DNA from: Lacticaseibacillus saniviri JCM 17471 = DSM 24301
GTDB taxonomy: Bacteria; Bacillota; Bacilli; Lactobacillales; Lactobacillaceae
NCBI RefSeq assembly: GCF_001311785.1
Contig: NZ_BBBX01000022.1
Span: 1-47,459, forward strand
DNA: 47,459 bases
Reading direction: 5' to 3'
Shown here: positions 46,716-47,459 of the stretch, in pieces
Position numbering within the stretch: the first letter of the stretch is position 1
How the letters are laid out: every line of letters starts with the position of its first letter
Made by a program: the position numbers and the translations under genes
The notes under the pieces: model-generated
Seen by the model: the letters and a program-made list of their open reading frames with translations, nothing else
Told to the model about the DNA's origin: nothing
The model's database searches: none

Positions 46716-46806
46716 AGAGAGTATAATATTGCTGTGCAGATTTTATCTGACGGATTTACATTTCGGGCGCAACACGTGTTGAAATTAAAAAGAGTCATCG
46801 TCTGAG

Positions 46807-46860
46807 TGAAGTGCCCCATAATTGTTAGGCTTGATTGTCTAACAGCTATGGGGCACTTCA
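46807..46860. terminator. Bidirectional terminator and 308-bp intergenic region
   Basis: TGAAGTGCCCCATA (46807-46820) pairs with TATGGGGCACTTCA (46847-46860), with an inner TGTTAG/CTAACA stem. It lies between the TetM-like gene and the convergent glycosyltransferase. The rest of 46716-47023 is AT-rich with no credible gene. Confidence 0.8.
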
Positions 46861-47023
46861 TGTATTTATGAGTTGAACAGTTATGAAATGAAAATTCAAG
46901 TGGTAATGATTAGCGTCGTGAAGATTTGACTATAATTTACAGATGTATTTTAACAAAGTAAAACTAAAGGGGCTTTTTGTTCAACTGCTACCCGTAGAGT
47001 TATAGCAACTGTTGGTGATTAGT

Positions 47024-47459
47024 TTATTTAATTTCCCGGGCAATGTACATCGGTCGCCGCTTCACTTCCAAGTAAATACGGCCGATATAGCGGCCCAAGA
47101 TTCCAATCGCAAGAAGCTGTAAGCCACCGATGAGTAGGAAAATCGATACCATGGATGGCCAACCCGCTGTCGGATCACCATAGATAGCGGCCCGAATCAC
47201 GATGAAAATCAAGGCAATCAAGGCACCCAAAGCGCTGATACCCCCAAGCCAGGAAACAAAGGCCAATGGCGCATCTGAGAAATCGATAATCCCATCCAGT
47301 GAGTATTTGAACAGACTGGTGAAGGACCACGATGTTTCACCATGCTGTCGCTCCACGTTGGCATATGGCAGATATTTGGCGTTAAACCCAATCCAGCCAA
47401 AGATCCCCTTGGAGAATCGATTGCGTTCACTCATTTCAAGAATCGCTGCCACCACTTGC
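47024..47459 (-). CDS. GT2 family glycosyltransferase, C-terminal part (cut by the window edge)
   Basis: The last 144 or so residues of a protein that runs off the right end. The visible part has N-V-E-R-Q-H-G-E-T-S-W-S-F and two membrane segments followed by G-R-Y-I-G-R-I-Y-L-E-V-K-R-R-P, the C-terminus of GtrB/DPM1-like polyprenyl-phosphate sugar transferases. These attach glucose or a related sugar to undecaprenyl phosphate for wall polysaccharide or teichoic acid decoration. The catalytic GT2 domain is outside the window. Confidence 0.8.
   Translation of the reverse strand, partial: QVVAAILEMSERNRFSKGIFGWIGFNAKYLPYANVERQHGETSWSFTSLFKYSLDGIIDFSDAPLAFVSWLGGISALGALIALIFIVIRAAIYGDPTAGWPSMVSIFLLIGGLQLLAIGILGRYIGRIYLEVKRRPMYIAREIK

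Noticed and set aside
46864..47023. A short open reading frame of about 20 codons near 46942
   Set aside because: It has no convincing ribosome binding site and no conserved features.

Overview
The window looks like part of a chromosome from a lactic acid bacterium of the Lactobacillaceae, with mid-range GC. The evidence is strong AGGAGG-type ribosome binding sites, occasional TTG and GTG starts, an LPXTG-like adhesin with MucBP-type sequence, SLAP-type wall-binding modules, a GH25 muramidase, a DUF3290/DUF421 pair, and MntH-UspA next to a DtxR-family regulator. There is no transposase, phage module, CRISPR array, tRNA or rRNA. I read about 48 genes. About 29 of them are broken by roughly 49 single-base frame changes, nearly all repaired by adding one base to an A, T, G or C run. 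This is best explained by homopolymer indels in the assembly rather than gene decay, so broken genes are given as whole CDSs with the inferred shift noted.

Layout. 1-7.4 kb: a lipoprotein, a hexapeptide acetyltransferase, an MDR oxidoreductase divergent from a TetR gene, an acetoin/diacetyl reductase, a MerR-controlled nitroreductase-merR-MDR operon, and a MarR-rhodanese pair. 7.5-13.6 kb: a flavin and electron-transfer block with a CoA-disulfide-reductase/NADH-oxidase homologue, a GlcD-type FAD oxidase, and an acd-etfB-etfA operon whose EtfB carries the motif of electron-bifurcating Etfs. 13.6-20.5 kb: an alpha/beta hydrolase, a TetR regulator, a cation P-type ATPase, an APC permease and a TerC protein. 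20.8-24.7 kb: a Ser-rich lipoprotein, a GH25-SLAP muramidase, methionine aminopeptidase and a GNAT-like protein. 24.7-28.7 kb: metal homeostasis, with a CzrA-like sensor, a CadD-like exporter, UspA, MntH and a DtxR-family regulator. 28.7-33.3 kb: two MDR oxidoreductases, a MarR gene with two operator copies, a TetR gene and an aldo/keto reductase. 33.3-36.0 kb: a sortase-anchored adhesin and a candidate small RNA. 36.1-47.5 kb: a membrane protein, ASCH, YaaA, MDR, SDR, DUF421/DUF3290, aldose epimerase, a SLAP protein, an AAA ATPase, an isochorismatase-like hydrolase, a TetM-like GTPase and the end of a GT2 glycosyltransferase.

The feature least explained by known categories is a family of six structured intergenic repeats (copies at 19641, 22570, 25741, 29777, 38931 and 42083). 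Each begins a few bases after a stop codon, five of the six fill the gap between convergent genes, and most start with a terminator hairpin built on TGTGACAAAA/TTTTGTCACA. They occur in short (about 115-140 bp) and long (about 240-300 bp) forms, the long form carrying two further nested hairpins. Two copies adjoin a separate roughly 100-bp hairpin module whose stem shows three compensatory base-pair changes.

The accessory gene content is mostly redox and electrophile detoxification (five MDR enzymes, two SDRs, an AKR, a nitroreductase, a CoA-disulfide reductase homologue), each near its own MerR, MarR or TetR regulator, together with metal handling and cell-surface proteins.
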